46,487 nucleotides of DNA from an uncultured Candidatus Saccharibacteria bacterium (GCA_938017675.1 CALIJB010000007.1:1-46487), one strand, 5' to 3'; counted from the stretch's first letter, positions 23,875-32,681 are shown. Program-made: numbers and translations. Notes: a model not told the origin generated them from the sequence alone.

Positions 23875-24930
23875 ATGACATCATTTTGGGACAACCTACC
23901 GCAGCCATTTTTCATCTTGGCACCGATGGAAGCCGTCACTGACGTGGTATTTCGTCATGTCGTCAAGCAGGCGGGCGTGCCCGACGTGTTTTTCACCGAG
24001 TTTGCCAATGCCACCGGCTGGGTGCATGCTGGCGACAAAGCTATCGCTGGGCGGCTCATCAAAACCGACGACGAACATCCATTAGTCGCCCAAATCTGGG
24101 GCGGCGAGCCGGGCGACATGGAGCAATTTGCCGCTCACTGCGCCAAACTCGGCTTTGACGGCATCGACATCAACATGGGCTGCCCCGCCAAGTCCGCTAT
24201 CAAATCTGGGGGAGCAGCGCTGATCCGCCAACCCGACGTAGCGGTCGCCGCCATCACCGCCGCTAAAACCGCCGGGCTACCGGTCAGTGTGAAAACACGG
24301 CTGGGCTATACTTATATCGACGAATGGCGCGAATGGCTGGGCACGCTACTGGCGCAGGACCTCGCCAACCTAACCATCCACCTCCGCACCAAAAAAGAAA
24401 TGAGCAAAGTCCCAGCGCACTACGAGCTCATCGACGACATCATCAAACTACGCGACGAAATCGCCCCACAAACTTTACTGACCATCAACGGCGACATCCG
24501 CGACTGCGCCCATGGCGAGGAGCTAGCCCGCCAGCACCCCGGCGTCAACGGCATCATGATCGGGCGGGGGATTTTCAGCGATCCGTTTTGCTTTCGAGCG
24601 TCTCGAGTGGTACCTCAGAAAAAATTTGGGCAACTTTACGTGGGCCCCGAATTATTTTCTGACGGTACCCGAGAGACAAATAGAAAGAGTGCTCCAACCG
24701 AGGAAACGAAAATCCCCGTCACCAATCATAAACAAGAACTAATTAAACTCCTCAACTACCACCTCGACCTCTTTGACCACTACCAGCCAACCCTCGGCCG
24801 CCCCTTCGAAACCCTCAAACGCTTCTTCAAAATCTACATCCGCGACTTCGACGGCGCCAAGGAACTGCGCGACCAATTAATGCGCACCAAAAACACCGAC
24901 GAAGTCCGCCAACTACTTGAAAATTTATAG
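23875..24930 (+). CDS. dus: tRNA-dihydrouridine synthase
   Basis: Dus reduces uridines in the tRNA D-loop with FMN and NADPH. The 351-residue protein starts FFILAPMEAVTDVVFR and has the active-site Cys103 in NMGCPAKSA, the GGAAL segment, VSVKTRLG, a TIH FMN-binding motif and IMIGRGIFSDP. An upstream in-frame extension of 114 codons is rejected because it runs through the terminator. Residues about 243-267 and the following low-complexity stretch interrupt the family pattern between the FMN domain and the helical domain. They are encoded by a 74-base palindrome. The helical C-terminus (RFFKIYIRDFDGA) is intact. Confidence 0.9.
   Translation: MTSFWDNLPQPFFILAPMEAVTDVVFRHVVKQAGVPDVFFTEFANATGWVHAGDKAIAGRLIKTDDEHPLVAQIWGGEPGDMEQFAAHCAKLGFDGIDINMGCPAKSAIKSGGAALIRQPDVAVAAITAAKTAGLPVSVKTRLGYTYIDEWREWLGTLLAQDLANLTIHLRTKKEMSKVPAHYELIDDIIKLRDEIAPQTLLTINGDIRDCAHGEELARQHPGVNGIMIGRGIFSDPFCFRASRVVPQKKFGQLYVGPELFSDGTRETNRKSAPTEETKIPVTNHKQELIKLLNYHLDLFDHYQPTLGRPFETLKRFFKIYIRDFDGAKELRDQLMRTKNTDEVRQLLENL
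24601..24674 (+). repeat. 74-base palindromic element inserted in frame in dus
   Basis: TCTCG (24601-24605) pairs with CGAGA (24670-24674), GGTACC (24609-24614) with GGTACC (24664-24669), TCAGAAAA (24615-24622) with TTTTCTGA (24655-24662), and AATTTGGG (24623-24630) with CCCGAATT (24646-24653). That is about 27 base pairs with small bulges and a 15-base loop. The encoded segment lies in a linker between domains. In-frame palindromes inside genes are known from Rickettsia palindromic elements. No second copy was found in this window. Confidence 0.75.
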
Positions 24931-24945
24931 TATTTATGTTATAAT
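24917..24945 (+). promoter_or_regulatory. Promoter of the kinase-like gene, leaderless start
   Basis: TTGAAA (24917-24922), a 17-base spacer and TGT-TATAAT (hexamer 24940-24945). Six bases then separate it from the ATG at 24952. The -35 lies inside the 3' end of dus. Confidence 0.75.
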
Positions 24946-24951
24946 AAAAAG

Positions 24952-25845
24952 ATGGAAGAGCGTCTAAACCTTAGTACGAATTTTATAACACCAGAACAGA
25001 CCCAAAAAGGTAGAGGCTTAACTCGGAAACTAGGCGAGCTAAGCACCAACCAACTATTGCTCATTACCGAAACCGAAACGCCCGAGCAACTATCGAATAC
25101 TGCGCATCTAACTGTGCGTCCTGACTATAGCGAAGGTCGCCGCGAAAGTTTCTTTGGGGTTTGGTTTGCGGACATGACGATACACGGCAAGGGCGGAAGT
25201 GAAGACGACACCTTAGCAAGACAACCCGTGGCTATCAAGCCGCTAGATATACCTAGTCTCGCAGCTCAGGAGCTCCGTACTGCCACCGACATCAACAGTC
25301 ACGATCAACGACGACTAACATTCCAACCAATAGGTTTTGCAAACATAGGTAGGAGTGATGGCAGTAGCAATCTATCTATCATCACTGAATTTGAAGAAGG
25401 CGTAACAAGCTTTGATAATGTTTTGTATAAAAGTGAAAAACTAGACGATGGTACTGTAGCTTGGGCGCTAGGCTGTGCTGCTAGAGGCTTAATAATTTTG
25501 CACGACTTAGGCTATGAACATGGTGATTATCAAGTCCAGAACACTGCCTATGACACCGGACTTCAACCGCGAATTATTGATATAACTAGCTCTAAGAAAC
25601 GAAACAACCCGCGAGACTTTACTGGAGACCTTAAAACATATATAGGCTCGCTATCATATTTCGATACGCGCAAACCAGTAGCATCCAGAGAACAAATACT
25701 AGATTGTTTTCTAGCACCATATCGCGAAGAAATTCCGAATATGTTCCCGCGCGGCCACCTACGGCACGAGATGTATGACATCATAGACTGCATGGCAGCA
25801 ACAACCGACGACATATTATCGCCATCTGGCAACAATAGATCATAA
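24952..25845 (+). CDS. Protein-kinase-fold protein
   Basis: The 297-residue protein carries a kinase-like core. VAIKPLD (about 91-97) could hold the ATP-binding lysine, ITEFEEGVTSFDN looks like the hinge, HGDYQVQN (190-197) is the catalytic loop with Asp192 and Asn197, and RIIDI takes the place of DFG. The Asp is kept but the Phe-Gly is not. A glycine-rich loop is not obvious. It may be an aminoglycoside-phosphotransferase/RIO-type or lipopolysaccharide kinase relative; the substrate is unknown. It converges on atpC with a 10-base gap and no visible terminator between them. Confidence 0.65.
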   Translation: MEERLNLSTNFITPEQTQKGRGLTRKLGELSTNQLLLITETETPEQLSNTAHLTVRPDYSEGRRESFFGVWFADMTIHGKGGSEDDTLARQPVAIKPLDIPSLAAQELRTATDINSHDQRRLTFQPIGFANIGRSDGSSNLSIITEFEEGVTSFDNVLYKSEKLDDGTVAWALGCAARGLIILHDLGYEHGDYQVQNTAYDTGLQPRIIDITSSKKRNNPRDFTGDLKTYIGSLSYFDTRKPVASREQILDCFLAPYREEIPNMFPRGHLRHEMYDIIDCMAATTDDILSPSGNNRS

Positions 25846-25855
25846 GTAGCTATAA

Positions 25856-26284
25856 TTATCGCCGACGATGGCGGCGGCGCAAGCCAGCCACGTGCAAACG
25901 TACGCGGTGGCGATCGACCAGCTGGTGAGCCTTTTCGAGCTCAACCTGATCCTGAGCCTCATCGCGCATTTTGAGAGCGCGCTCGAGAGCGGCCTGAGTC
26001 TCGGCTTCAACGATATCGTCGCCGTGCTCGGCTTCGTCGACTAAAATCCGCACGCGCTGCTGGTTGATTTCAACCACGCCGCCGCTAATCGCAAAGTATT
26101 CCAGTTGGTCATCGCTGTCGGTTTTCTGGCGGCGGACCGCTACCGCGCCAGGTTGCGCCACTGCTACTAGCGGTTCGTGACTCGGAAAGACTGCGATTTG
26201 CCCTTCGGTAGTTGGTATCATCACCTCGTAGACTGGTTCGTCGAGCTTAACACCAGCTAGCGTGATTAGCTGAAACTGCATCAT
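25856..26284 (-). CDS. atpC: ATP synthase epsilon subunit
   Basis: The epsilon subunit is part of the central stalk and an inhibitor of ATP hydrolysis. The N-terminal beta sandwich (FQLITLAGVKLDEPVYEVMI, then GQIAVFPSHEPLV) and the helical C-terminal pair from about residue 90 are present. The 142-residue protein ends in an unusual Arg/His-rich tail. The second codon is also ATG, so the start could be three bases later. It is the last gene of the ATP synthase operon. Confidence 0.95.
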   Translation of the reverse strand: MMQFQLITLAGVKLDEPVYEVMIPTTEGQIAVFPSHEPLVAVAQPGAVAVRRQKTDSDDQLEYFAISGGVVEINQQRVRILVDEAEHGDDIVEAETQAALERALKMRDEAQDQVELEKAHQLVDRHRVRLHVAGLRRRHRRR

Positions 26285-26291
26285 CTCGAGC

Positions 26292-27668
26292 TTAGTCCTT
26301 CTTCTCGCTGAGCGGCACTGGCGACATATAGAACCAGCTTTCTGGCTTGTCGTCGTATTTGCCGTCGATAATGTCTTTAGCGTCCTTGATGGTATCTTCT
26401 AGCTTGAAGTAGCTACCTGGATTGCCAGTGAATTGCTCAGCAACATGGAACGGCTGTGCCAAGAAGCGCTGCAAGCGGCGAGCCCGCGCCACAGTTTGCT
26501 TTTGATCGTCTGATAATTCCTCCATACCGAGAATAGCGATGATATCCTGCAATTCTTTGTATTGCTGCAACACTCGCTGGACTTCGCGAGCCACCGCATA
26601 ATGCTCCTCGCCAACAATCTCTGGATCAAGCGAGTTAGAACTGGAATCCAACACGTCCACAGCAGGATAGATGCCAATTTCTGTCAAGGCACGGTTCATC
26701 ACGATAGTGGCATCCAGGTGAGCAAAAGTGGTCGCTGGTGCTGGGTCGGTCAAGTCGTCGGCTGGCACGTAGACAGCTTGGACAGAGGTGATTGAGCCTT
26801 TTTTGGTACTAGTAATACGCTCTTGCAGGGCGCCCATTTCTTGCTGCAAATTTGGCTGGTAACCGACCGCACTCGGCAAGCGGCCCAATAGCGCTGATAC
26901 TTCGGCGCCCGCTTGGGTAAAGCGAAAGATATTGTCGATGAATAGCAGCACATCTTTACCTTCATCACGGAAGGACTCGGCAATTGCTAAGCCCGATAAC
27001 GCCACGCGCAGACGAGCTCCAGGCGGTTCGTTCATCTGGCCGAATACTAGCGAGGTTTTGTCCAGCACGCCAGCATCTTTCATCTCGTAATAGAGGTCAT
27101 TACCTTCGCGGGTTCGCTCGCCGACACCCGCAAAAACCGAGTTACCTGAGTGAAACTTAGCAATATTGTTAATCAGCTCTTGAATAAGAACTGTCTTGCC
27201 GACGCCAGCGCCAGCGAACAAGCCAGCTTTACCGCCCTTGGCTAGCGGTGCAATCAAGTCGATAACCTTGATACCAGTTTCGAGGATTTCAGTTTTGTTG
27301 GACTGTTCGGTCAACGTCGGCGGTTGGCGGTGAATCGGCGCCCGCTTGGTGCTTTTGGCAATCTCGCGGCCGTCGATTGGTTCGCCAACTACGTTAAACA
27401 TGCGGCCTTGCGTATCCTCGCCAACCGGCACGCTGATCGGCGCACCAGTCGCCGTAACAACTTGGCCGCGGTGCAATCCGTCGGTGTTTTGCAGACTAAT
27501 CGTTCGTACTGTCTGTTGGTCGAGATGCTGCGCTACCTCGAGCGTAATCGTCTGCTGGCCGCGCTTGACCGTCAACGCTTCGTATATTTCTGGCAACGAA
27601 TCATCATCAAACTCAACATCGACCACCACGCCCATGATTTGGATGATTTTTCCTTGGTTTTTACTCAT
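26292..27668 (-). CDS. atpD: ATP synthase beta subunit
   Basis: The beta subunit holds the catalytic sites of F1. Walker A is GAGVGKT (about residues 150-156), with GERTREGNDLY and the DELSEEDK-like end in the modified form EELSDDQK. I set the start at 27668 (MSKNQGK) because AAAGGAG lies at the right distance; an upstream ATG would add seven residues and overlap atpG. The length is 458 residues, normal for the family. Confidence 0.98.
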   Translation of the reverse strand: MSKNQGKIIQIMGVVVDVEFDDDSLPEIYEALTVKRGQQTITLEVAQHLDQQTVRTISLQNTDGLHRGQVVTATGAPISVPVGEDTQGRMFNVVGEPIDGREIAKSTKRAPIHRQPPTLTEQSNKTEILETGIKVIDLIAPLAKGGKAGLFAGAGVGKTVLIQELINNIAKFHSGNSVFAGVGERTREGNDLYYEMKDAGVLDKTSLVFGQMNEPPGARLRVALSGLAIAESFRDEGKDVLLFIDNIFRFTQAGAEVSALLGRLPSAVGYQPNLQQEMGALQERITSTKKGSITSVQAVYVPADDLTDPAPATTFAHLDATIVMNRALTEIGIYPAVDVLDSSSNSLDPEIVGEEHYAVAREVQRVLQQYKELQDIIAILGMEELSDDQKQTVARARRLQRFLAQPFHVAEQFTGNPGSYFKLEDTIKDAKDIIDGKYDDKPESWFYMSPVPLSEKKD

Positions 27669-27685
27669 AGTAACTCCTTTTTTTA

Positions 27686-28555
27686 TCATTGCATCGCCTC
27701 CACGCCAGCGCTGATCTCGGTCAGTTCTTGAGTGATTGCACTCTGGCGTTCCTTATTCATTTCTAGCGTCAAGTCGGCTACTAAGTCGCTAGCGTTATCA
27801 GTGGCGTTCTTCATCGCCAGCATTCGCATGCTATGTTCGCTAGCACGCGAGTCAAGCAGTGCTTGGTACAAACGAGCACTAATCAGCCGGTAAGCTATAT
27901 CATCTATGATATATTTAGGACTTGGCTCAAACTTAGCTTCGCGGATGTCATCGCTAATTTCATCGTCGGGCACAAAGCCGGCGGGGAACAAGCGAACGAT
28001 ATCAGCTTTCTGCGTCATACTACTAACAAAGCGCGTGAAAATCACGTCGACAGCATCGACAGTACCAGCCTCGAACATGTCTTTGGCAGTATTGAGGATA
28101 GCGTGAAACTGCGCGCCTGGCACGCGGTCAGGCAAATCTTCGTAGGTACCGACTATTTCAGTATCTTTGATGCGCGTTGCTGCTTGAGCGATTTTGCGGC
28201 CGATAGCGATAGTTTTGTTAGCGATACCCGATTGGTCATCTTGATGCAGCTCGTGCAGGTAAGTCTTGATGATATTAGCGTTATAAGCACCAGCCAACCC
28301 CTTGTCGCTTGCTGCCACAATCAGCAGGCGCGCTTTGACCGGCCGCTGCACGAACCAACGGTGATTATCGGTCGCACCTTGCTGTGCCAAGTACGCCAGC
28401 AACTCGCGTGCTGCCGCTGTATAAGCTTGAGAGCTTTTGGTCGCCTCTTGAGCGCGGCGCATCTTGCTAGCTGCCACCATCTGCATAGCTTTGGTGATTT
28501 GCCGAGTGTTCTTGACCGAGCGAATACGCGATTTAAGCTGCTGAGTCGACGACAT
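27686..28555 (-). CDS. atpG: ATP synthase gamma subunit
   Basis: The gamma subunit is the rotating shaft of F1. The N-terminal helix (LKSRIRSVKNTRQITKAMQM) and the C-terminal helix (MRMLAMKNATDNASDLV, then NKERQSAITQELTEI) are diagnostic. The 289-residue length is normal. It lies between atpA and atpD as in most bacteria. Confidence 0.97.
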   Translation of the reverse strand: MSSTQQLKSRIRSVKNTRQITKAMQMVAASKMRRAQEATKSSQAYTAAARELLAYLAQQGATDNHRWFVQRPVKARLLIVAASDKGLAGAYNANIIKTYLHELHQDDQSGIANKTIAIGRKIAQAATRIKDTEIVGTYEDLPDRVPGAQFHAILNTAKDMFEAGTVDAVDVIFTRFVSSMTQKADIVRLFPAGFVPDDEISDDIREAKFEPSPKYIIDDIAYRLISARLYQALLDSRASEHSMRMLAMKNATDNASDLVADLTLEMNKERQSAITQELTEISAGVEAMQ

Positions 28556-28559
28556 CTAG

Positions 28560-30095
28560 TTAGTCCTCAAATCCTTTAGCGACTGCTAATGCCGCGTCCT
28601 TGACAATCTTGGCGGTAGATTTGTCCTCGCCAAATTTTTTATCGCCTCGGTTTAGCGCTTTCATTTCAGCTTTGTGGTTCGTCCACAAGCGAGCCAGCAA
28701 GTCAGCCTGCGCGTCTTTAATCTTGGCGGCTGGAACTTCATCAAAATAGCCCTCGCTAACCGCAACAATGCTAACAACTTGCTCCCAGACGCTCATCGGC
28801 TGATACTGCGGCTGTTTAAGCAATTCAGTTAGGCGCTGGCCGCGTTCAATTTGCGCCTTGGTCTCGGCGTCGAGATCGCTGCCAAACTGCGCGAAACTAG
28901 CTAATTCGCGAAACTGGCTGAGGCCAAGCTTAAGGTTGCCGCTGACACTTTTCAGCGCTTTAGTCTGAGCCGCACCGCCGACGCGCGATACCGACAAGCC
29001 TGCGCTAATCGCTGGACGAATACCTTGGTAGAACAGGTCAGTCTCCATAAATATCTGGCCGTCGGTGATAGAAATAACATTAGTCGGAATATAAGCAGAA
29101 ATATCACCAGCCTGCGTCTCGATAATCGGCAGAGCAGTCAAGCTGCCAGCACCCAACTCGTCCGACAATTTCGCTGAGCGCTCCAGCAGGCGCGAGTGCA
29201 AATAGAACACGTCACCAGGGTAAGCCTCGCGGCCCGGCGGGCGGCGCAACAGTAACGACATCTGGCGGTAAGCGACTGCGTGCTTGGTTAAATCATCATA
29301 AATCATCAAGGCATGCTTGCTGTTATCACGGAAATATTCGCCCATAGCAGTGCCAGCATATGGCGCCAGATAGAGCAGGGAAGCCGGGTCGCTCGGGCTA
29401 GTCGCCACCACGATAGTCTGATCCATCACGCCTTCGGACTTCAGGCGTTCAACTAGGCGAGCAATTTTGCTGAGCTTCTGGCCGACCGCTACGTAGATAT
29501 TGACTACGCCGGTTTTCTGGCGGGCTTGATTAATCATCGTATCAAGCGCAATGGCGGTTTTACCAGTCTGGCGGTCGCCAATAATTAGCTCGCGCTGGCC
29601 GCGGCCAATCGGAAACATCGCATCGACGCTCATAATGCCCGTCATCAACGGCTCATGAACTGACTTGCGGCCCATTACGCCGATAGCCTCGCGCTCAACC
29701 AAGCCGCGCTGCTTTGATTTGATTGCCGGACCGCCGTCAAGCGGTTCGCCCAGCGGATTAACTACGCGCCCCAACAGCTCTTCGCCGACTGGTACGCTCA
29801 GCACTTCGCCTTTTAGTTTGACTTTATCGCCAGCCGAAACACCTTGGTCGCTACCTAGCAGCACCGCGCCAATTTCGTCTTCCATCAAGTTCAAAGCAAA
29901 GGCCTCAACCACGCCCTCGGCTGTTTGGATTTCCAAAACTTCGCTATAACCAGCCTCGCGCAAGCCATGCACCCACGCCACGCCGTCGCCCACGCGAGTC
30001 ACAATACCAACTTTTTCTAAACCTTCAGACACCTCGAGCTGGGCAATCGCCTGGCGCAGATCGTCCGACAACTCTGTCACTGTAATATCAGCCAT
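28560..30095 (-). CDS. atpA: ATP synthase alpha subunit
   Basis: The alpha subunit has the non-catalytic nucleotide sites of F1. Walker A is GDRQTGKT (about 169-176). The VPVGEELLGRVVNPLGEPLDG segment and the arginine-finger region SVSRVGGAAQTKA are present. The 511-residue length is normal. It starts ten bases after atpH. Confidence 0.98.
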   Translation of the reverse strand: MADITVTELSDDLRQAIAQLEVSEGLEKVGIVTRVGDGVAWVHGLREAGYSEVLEIQTAEGVVEAFALNLMEDEIGAVLLGSDQGVSAGDKVKLKGEVLSVPVGEELLGRVVNPLGEPLDGGPAIKSKQRGLVEREAIGVMGRKSVHEPLMTGIMSVDAMFPIGRGQRELIIGDRQTGKTAIALDTMINQARQKTGVVNIYVAVGQKLSKIARLVERLKSEGVMDQTIVVATSPSDPASLLYLAPYAGTAMGEYFRDNSKHALMIYDDLTKHAVAYRQMSLLLRRPPGREAYPGDVFYLHSRLLERSAKLSDELGAGSLTALPIIETQAGDISAYIPTNVISITDGQIFMETDLFYQGIRPAISAGLSVSRVGGAAQTKALKSVSGNLKLGLSQFRELASFAQFGSDLDAETKAQIERGQRLTELLKQPQYQPMSVWEQVVSIVAVSEGYFDEVPAAKIKDAQADLLARLWTNHKAEMKALNRGDKKFGEDKSTAKIVKDAALAVAKGFED

Positions 30096-30104
30096 TCTTT
30101 TCCT

Positions 30105-30494
30105 TTACTTTATACCCTTGAGGGTTGTTAGTTTATGTATCACTGTGCCGTCAAACTGGCTGCCAGGCAGTTCAATCTTGAAGCCGCCGACAACGCTCGG
30201 GTCAATCTGTTCGCGAATATATAGTTTGGCGCCAGTCGGCGTAAATTGCTTAACAATTGCTTGCTTATTTTCTGGCGAGAGCGGGCGAGCAGTCGTAACC
30301 GTCGCTACAACAGCGCCGCGCGACGCTAGCGCCTCTTCAATAGCCGCCACCACTTGATTGAGATCGCGCACACGGCCAGTTTCGATCAAATAGGCTGCCA
30401 ACTCTTTGATAAGACGCTTCTTGTCGCCGCTTGCAAGCAATTGGCCAGCCACATACGCCGCTAATCTTCGCTGCGATATAGTACTGGCCGCCAC
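30105..30494 (-). CDS. atpH: ATP synthase delta subunit, short form
   Basis: The delta subunit joins the peripheral stalk to the top of F1. The C-terminal part is typical (VVGGFKIELPGSQFDGTV, then KLTTLKG). At 129 residues it is about 45-50 shorter than the usual 175-180, and the missing part is in the N-terminal helical bundle. The start ATG is two bases from atpF and no longer in-frame start fits, so the shortening looks real. Confidence 0.88.
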   Translation of the reverse strand: MAASTISQRRLAAYVAGQLLASGDKKRLIKELAAYLIETGRVRDLNQVVAAIEEALASRGAVVATVTTARPLSPENKQAIVKQFTPTGAKLYIREQIDPSVVGGFKIELPGSQFDGTVIHKLTTLKGIK

Positions 30495-30495
30495 G

Positions 30496-31032
30496 CTATT
30501 TGATCTCCTCTAGCTGTTTTTTGATCAAGCTAGTGTCTTTGCTTGGATCGACCGTATCCAGCGTAACTTTCCTGGTTGTATCGACCACTAGGTCTACCAT
30601 CTGGTCGCGCAAATCCTTCTTGGCCTGGGCAACTTCTGCTCTGACGTCGTTGCGAGCCGATTCGAGAATAGAATCGGCTTGGTTCTTGGCCTTTTGCTCG
30701 GCTTCAGCAACCATTTCGGCCGCTTCATTCTTGGCAGTAGCAACAATAGTTCGCGACTCTTGCTGAGCCTTTTTCAGCATAGCGGCCGTGCGCTTTTCGC
30801 TTTCGCTTGCCGCTTTTTTGGCTTGCTCGGCAGCCTCTAAACCTTCTTTGATAGACTCGTCGCGCTCATCAAGCATAGCCAGAATAGGCGGATAAACCCA
30901 TTTTTTCAGCACTAGCAGCAAGACCGCAAAAGCAACCGTTTGCAGCACGAACAACCGCCAATCAATTCCTAGTGGCCCCAATAGGCTATCGCTTCCAGCT
31001 CCAGCCGATGCAAAGTAGTGCAAGTTATTCAC
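30496..31032 (-). CDS. atpF: ATP synthase b subunit
   Basis: The b subunit is the peripheral stalk. One membrane helix lies at about residues 27-46 (LFVLQTVAFAVLLLVLKKWV), followed by a long charged helix rich in Ala, Glu and Lys that should dimerise. The 178-residue length is normal. The C-terminal end VDPSKDTSLIKKQLEEIK contacts delta in other species. Confidence 0.95.
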   Translation of the reverse strand: MNNLHYFASAGAGSDSLLGPLGIDWRLFVLQTVAFAVLLLVLKKWVYPPILAMLDERDESIKEGLEAAEQAKKAASESEKRTAAMLKKAQQESRTIVATAKNEAAEMVAEAEQKAKNQADSILESARNDVRAEVAQAKKDLRDQMVDLVVDTTRKVTLDTVDPSKDTSLIKKQLEEIK

Positions 31033-31044
31033 GCGCGCGAATCC

Positions 31045-31257
31045 TTACATCACTTTGCCGACAATAGCTGCCACGAAACCGATAATTGCCAGAGCGTCGA
31101 TAAACGAGATACCGAGAATCATCATCGTGCGCAAATCGTTGATTTTTTCTGGATTGCGGCCAGCAGCTTTCATCGCCGAAGCGCCAATCCAGCTACAGCC
31201 GATAGCTGCAAACGATGCAGGGACGATATAAGCTAGCGTAAATGCTATAGTTTCCAT
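31045..31257 (-). CDS. atpE: ATP synthase c subunit
   Basis: The c subunit forms the proton-driven ring. The 70-residue hairpin has two helices joined by the polar loop AGRNPEKIN. The ion-binding carboxylate is Asp in FIDALAIIGF. The sodium-type signature is absent, so proton coupling is likely. Helix 1 has GCSWIGASAMKAAG, fewer glycines than the usual repeat. Confidence 0.95.
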   Translation of the reverse strand: METIAFTLAYIVPASFAAIGCSWIGASAMKAAGRNPEKINDLRTMMILGISFIDALAIIGFVAAIVGKVM

Positions 31258-31295
31258 AATATTTTTTCTCCTTATGGTTTAGTTATTACCTAAAT

Positions 31296-32123
31296 TTATT
31301 TTACTCCCTCGGCCGTTAATTTCATGCCGGAAGAAGTCGAAGAATCATCATGCGTTTGTTTTTCCTCATCACCGCCGTGATGCGCCAAACCGAGCGATAT
31401 AAACACTGTCGAAAGCATAAAGAAAATATAAGCCTGAATACCGCCGATAAACAGCTCAAAAATATAAAATGGCTGCAGAACTGCAGGCATCGCAACTTGC
31501 GCTAGATAAGCAATCATAGCAATCAATATTTCGCCCGCCAGCACGTTGCCAAACAAGCGGAACGACAAACTAAGCAAGCGCGAGAACTCCGCCACAAGCT
31601 CCAGAATACCAACAAACGACATAATCGGATCGCGCAACGGATTAACGAAGTAACGCTTCAGATTACCAACAAAACCCAGCTCGCGCGCAGCATACACCTG
31701 CGCCATCACGATAGTTACCGTCGCCAGCGCAAACGTCATATTCAAATCTGCATTCTGACCGCGGAACAGCGGCGTATGGCCGACAGTTATCGGCCCAACA
31801 ATCGGTAGCAAACCGAGCCAGTATTGCCCAGCTATAAAGAAAAACATCGTCATCACCAGCGGCGCCACTCGGCGAGCCCACTTTTGGTTAGGAATCACTT
31901 GCCCAACCGTCTTATACAATCCTTCTATACACCAAAGAGTTAAGCGCGTTGCGAAGTTCGATTTTTTGCGGCCAAGCACCGCTGCCCGCGTACGAAACAT
32001 CAGCCACACCAGAAGTACCAATCCTAGAATGCCAACCAGATTAGCATTAGTTATTGGCAAACCGGCGATCGAAAACACTTCGTCGGCCTTAACCGATATA
32101 TGAGGTAGCGCCGCGAACATCAT
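31296..32123 (-). CDS. atpB: ATP synthase a subunit
   Basis: The a subunit forms the two proton half-channels beside the c ring. The essential arginine lies in SLSFRLFGNVLAGEI. About six membrane helices are present in 275 residues. The C-terminal tail is polar and His/Asp/Ser-rich. Its start overlaps the atpZ stop by four bases. Confidence 0.97.
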   Translation of the reverse strand: MMFAALPHISVKADEVFSIAGLPITNANLVGILGLVLLVWLMFRTRAAVLGRKKSNFATRLTLWCIEGLYKTVGQVIPNQKWARRVAPLVMTMFFFIAGQYWLGLLPIVGPITVGHTPLFRGQNADLNMTFALATVTIVMAQVYAARELGFVGNLKRYFVNPLRDPIMSFVGILELVAEFSRLLSLSFRLFGNVLAGEILIAMIAYLAQVAMPAVLQPFYIFELFIGGIQAYIFFMLSTVFISLGLAHHGGDEEKQTHDDSSTSSGMKLTAEGVK

Positions 32124-32383
32124 TTCTTATTAACCTTTTTTATCTGTTGCCGCACCAAAATCACTGCGGCGGCCGCGCCTACCGCGAACCCGCTGAACAT
32201 CAACCACGGCTTACTATTAAATAAACTATCCAGCCACAAGCCAGCAAAAAACAAGCCAAGCATTGGTACATACATCCTCCACGTCACGCCGACCATAGCC
32301 AGTCCTAACGATGTAAAAGTTTCTCGAGATACAGTATTATCAGAAGTCCGTGTCTCGGCGGTATTGTCAGCCCCACTGGTCAT
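32120..32383 (-). CDS. AtpZ/AtpI-like small membrane protein
   Basis: The 87-residue protein has a polar N-terminus and two helices (about residues 34-52 and 58-77), ending in a Lys-rich tail. Its place before atpB and its topology match AtpI/AtpZ, which aid assembly of the c ring or ion supply. Sequence motifs are too weak to separate AtpI from AtpZ. It opens the operon with a leaderless start. Confidence 0.75.
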   Translation of the reverse strand: MTSGADNTAETRTSDNTVSRETFTSLGLAMVGVTWRMYVPMLGLFFAGLWLDSLFNSKPWLMFSGFAVGAAAAVILVRQQIKKVNKK

Positions 32384-32389
32384 AGCGCT

Positions 32390-32419
32390 ATTGTAGCAGT
32401 ATGAGCCGCTATATGTAAA
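32390..32419 (-). promoter_or_regulatory. Promoter of the ATP synthase operon, leaderless start
   Basis: On the minus strand TTTACA, an 18-base spacer and TACAAT are followed by six bases and then the ATG at 32383. The expected start coincides with the start codon. It is divergent from the gene at 32439. Confidence 0.75.
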
Positions 32420-32422
32420 GTG

Positions 32423-32428
32423 TATAAT
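32423..32428 (+). promoter_or_regulatory. -10 element of the small basic protein gene
   Basis: TATAAT lies ten bases before the ATG at 32439, so the leader is at most a few bases and holds no ribosome binding site. Confidence 0.55.
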
Positions 32429-32438
32429 TTAAGACATT

Positions 32439-32651
32439 ATGCCTAGACGAAACCGCACCCCTAAACATACACCGTACCAAAACAAAAGCGCTCGCGCGCC
32501 GCAAAAGAAACGTTTCGCTAGCCGGCAAGCCGCCCTAAACGCCATCAAAGAACTGCAAAAATACCACCTTGACCTCGAGCTTGACATTTATCAATCGCCA
32601 GCTGACGGTGGGTGGTATTTGACTAGCCGTACATCTAGCGCCGATAAATAG
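32439..32651 (+). CDS. Small basic protein of unknown function
   Basis: I do not recognise this 70-residue protein. The first 30 residues are rich in Arg, Lys, Pro and Gln and look disordered. The rest (QAALNAIKELQKYHLDLEL, then YQSPADGGWYLTS) could form a helix and a beta hairpin. The basic tail suggests binding to nucleic acid or the ribosome, but there is no direct evidence. It is divergent from the ATP synthase operon. Confidence 0.65.
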   Translation: MPRRNRTPKHTPYQNKSARAPQKKRFASRQAALNAIKELQKYHLDLELDIYQSPADGGWYLTSRTSSADK

Positions 32652-32652
32652 C

Positions 32653-32681
32653 TTGCATACGCTAGATGTTGTGTATATAAT
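32653..32681 (+). promoter_or_regulatory. Promoter of the glutaredoxin gene
   Basis: TTGCAT (32653-32658), a 17-base spacer and TATAAT (32676-32681). The short leader contains the ribosome binding site AAGGGGG. Confidence 0.75.
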
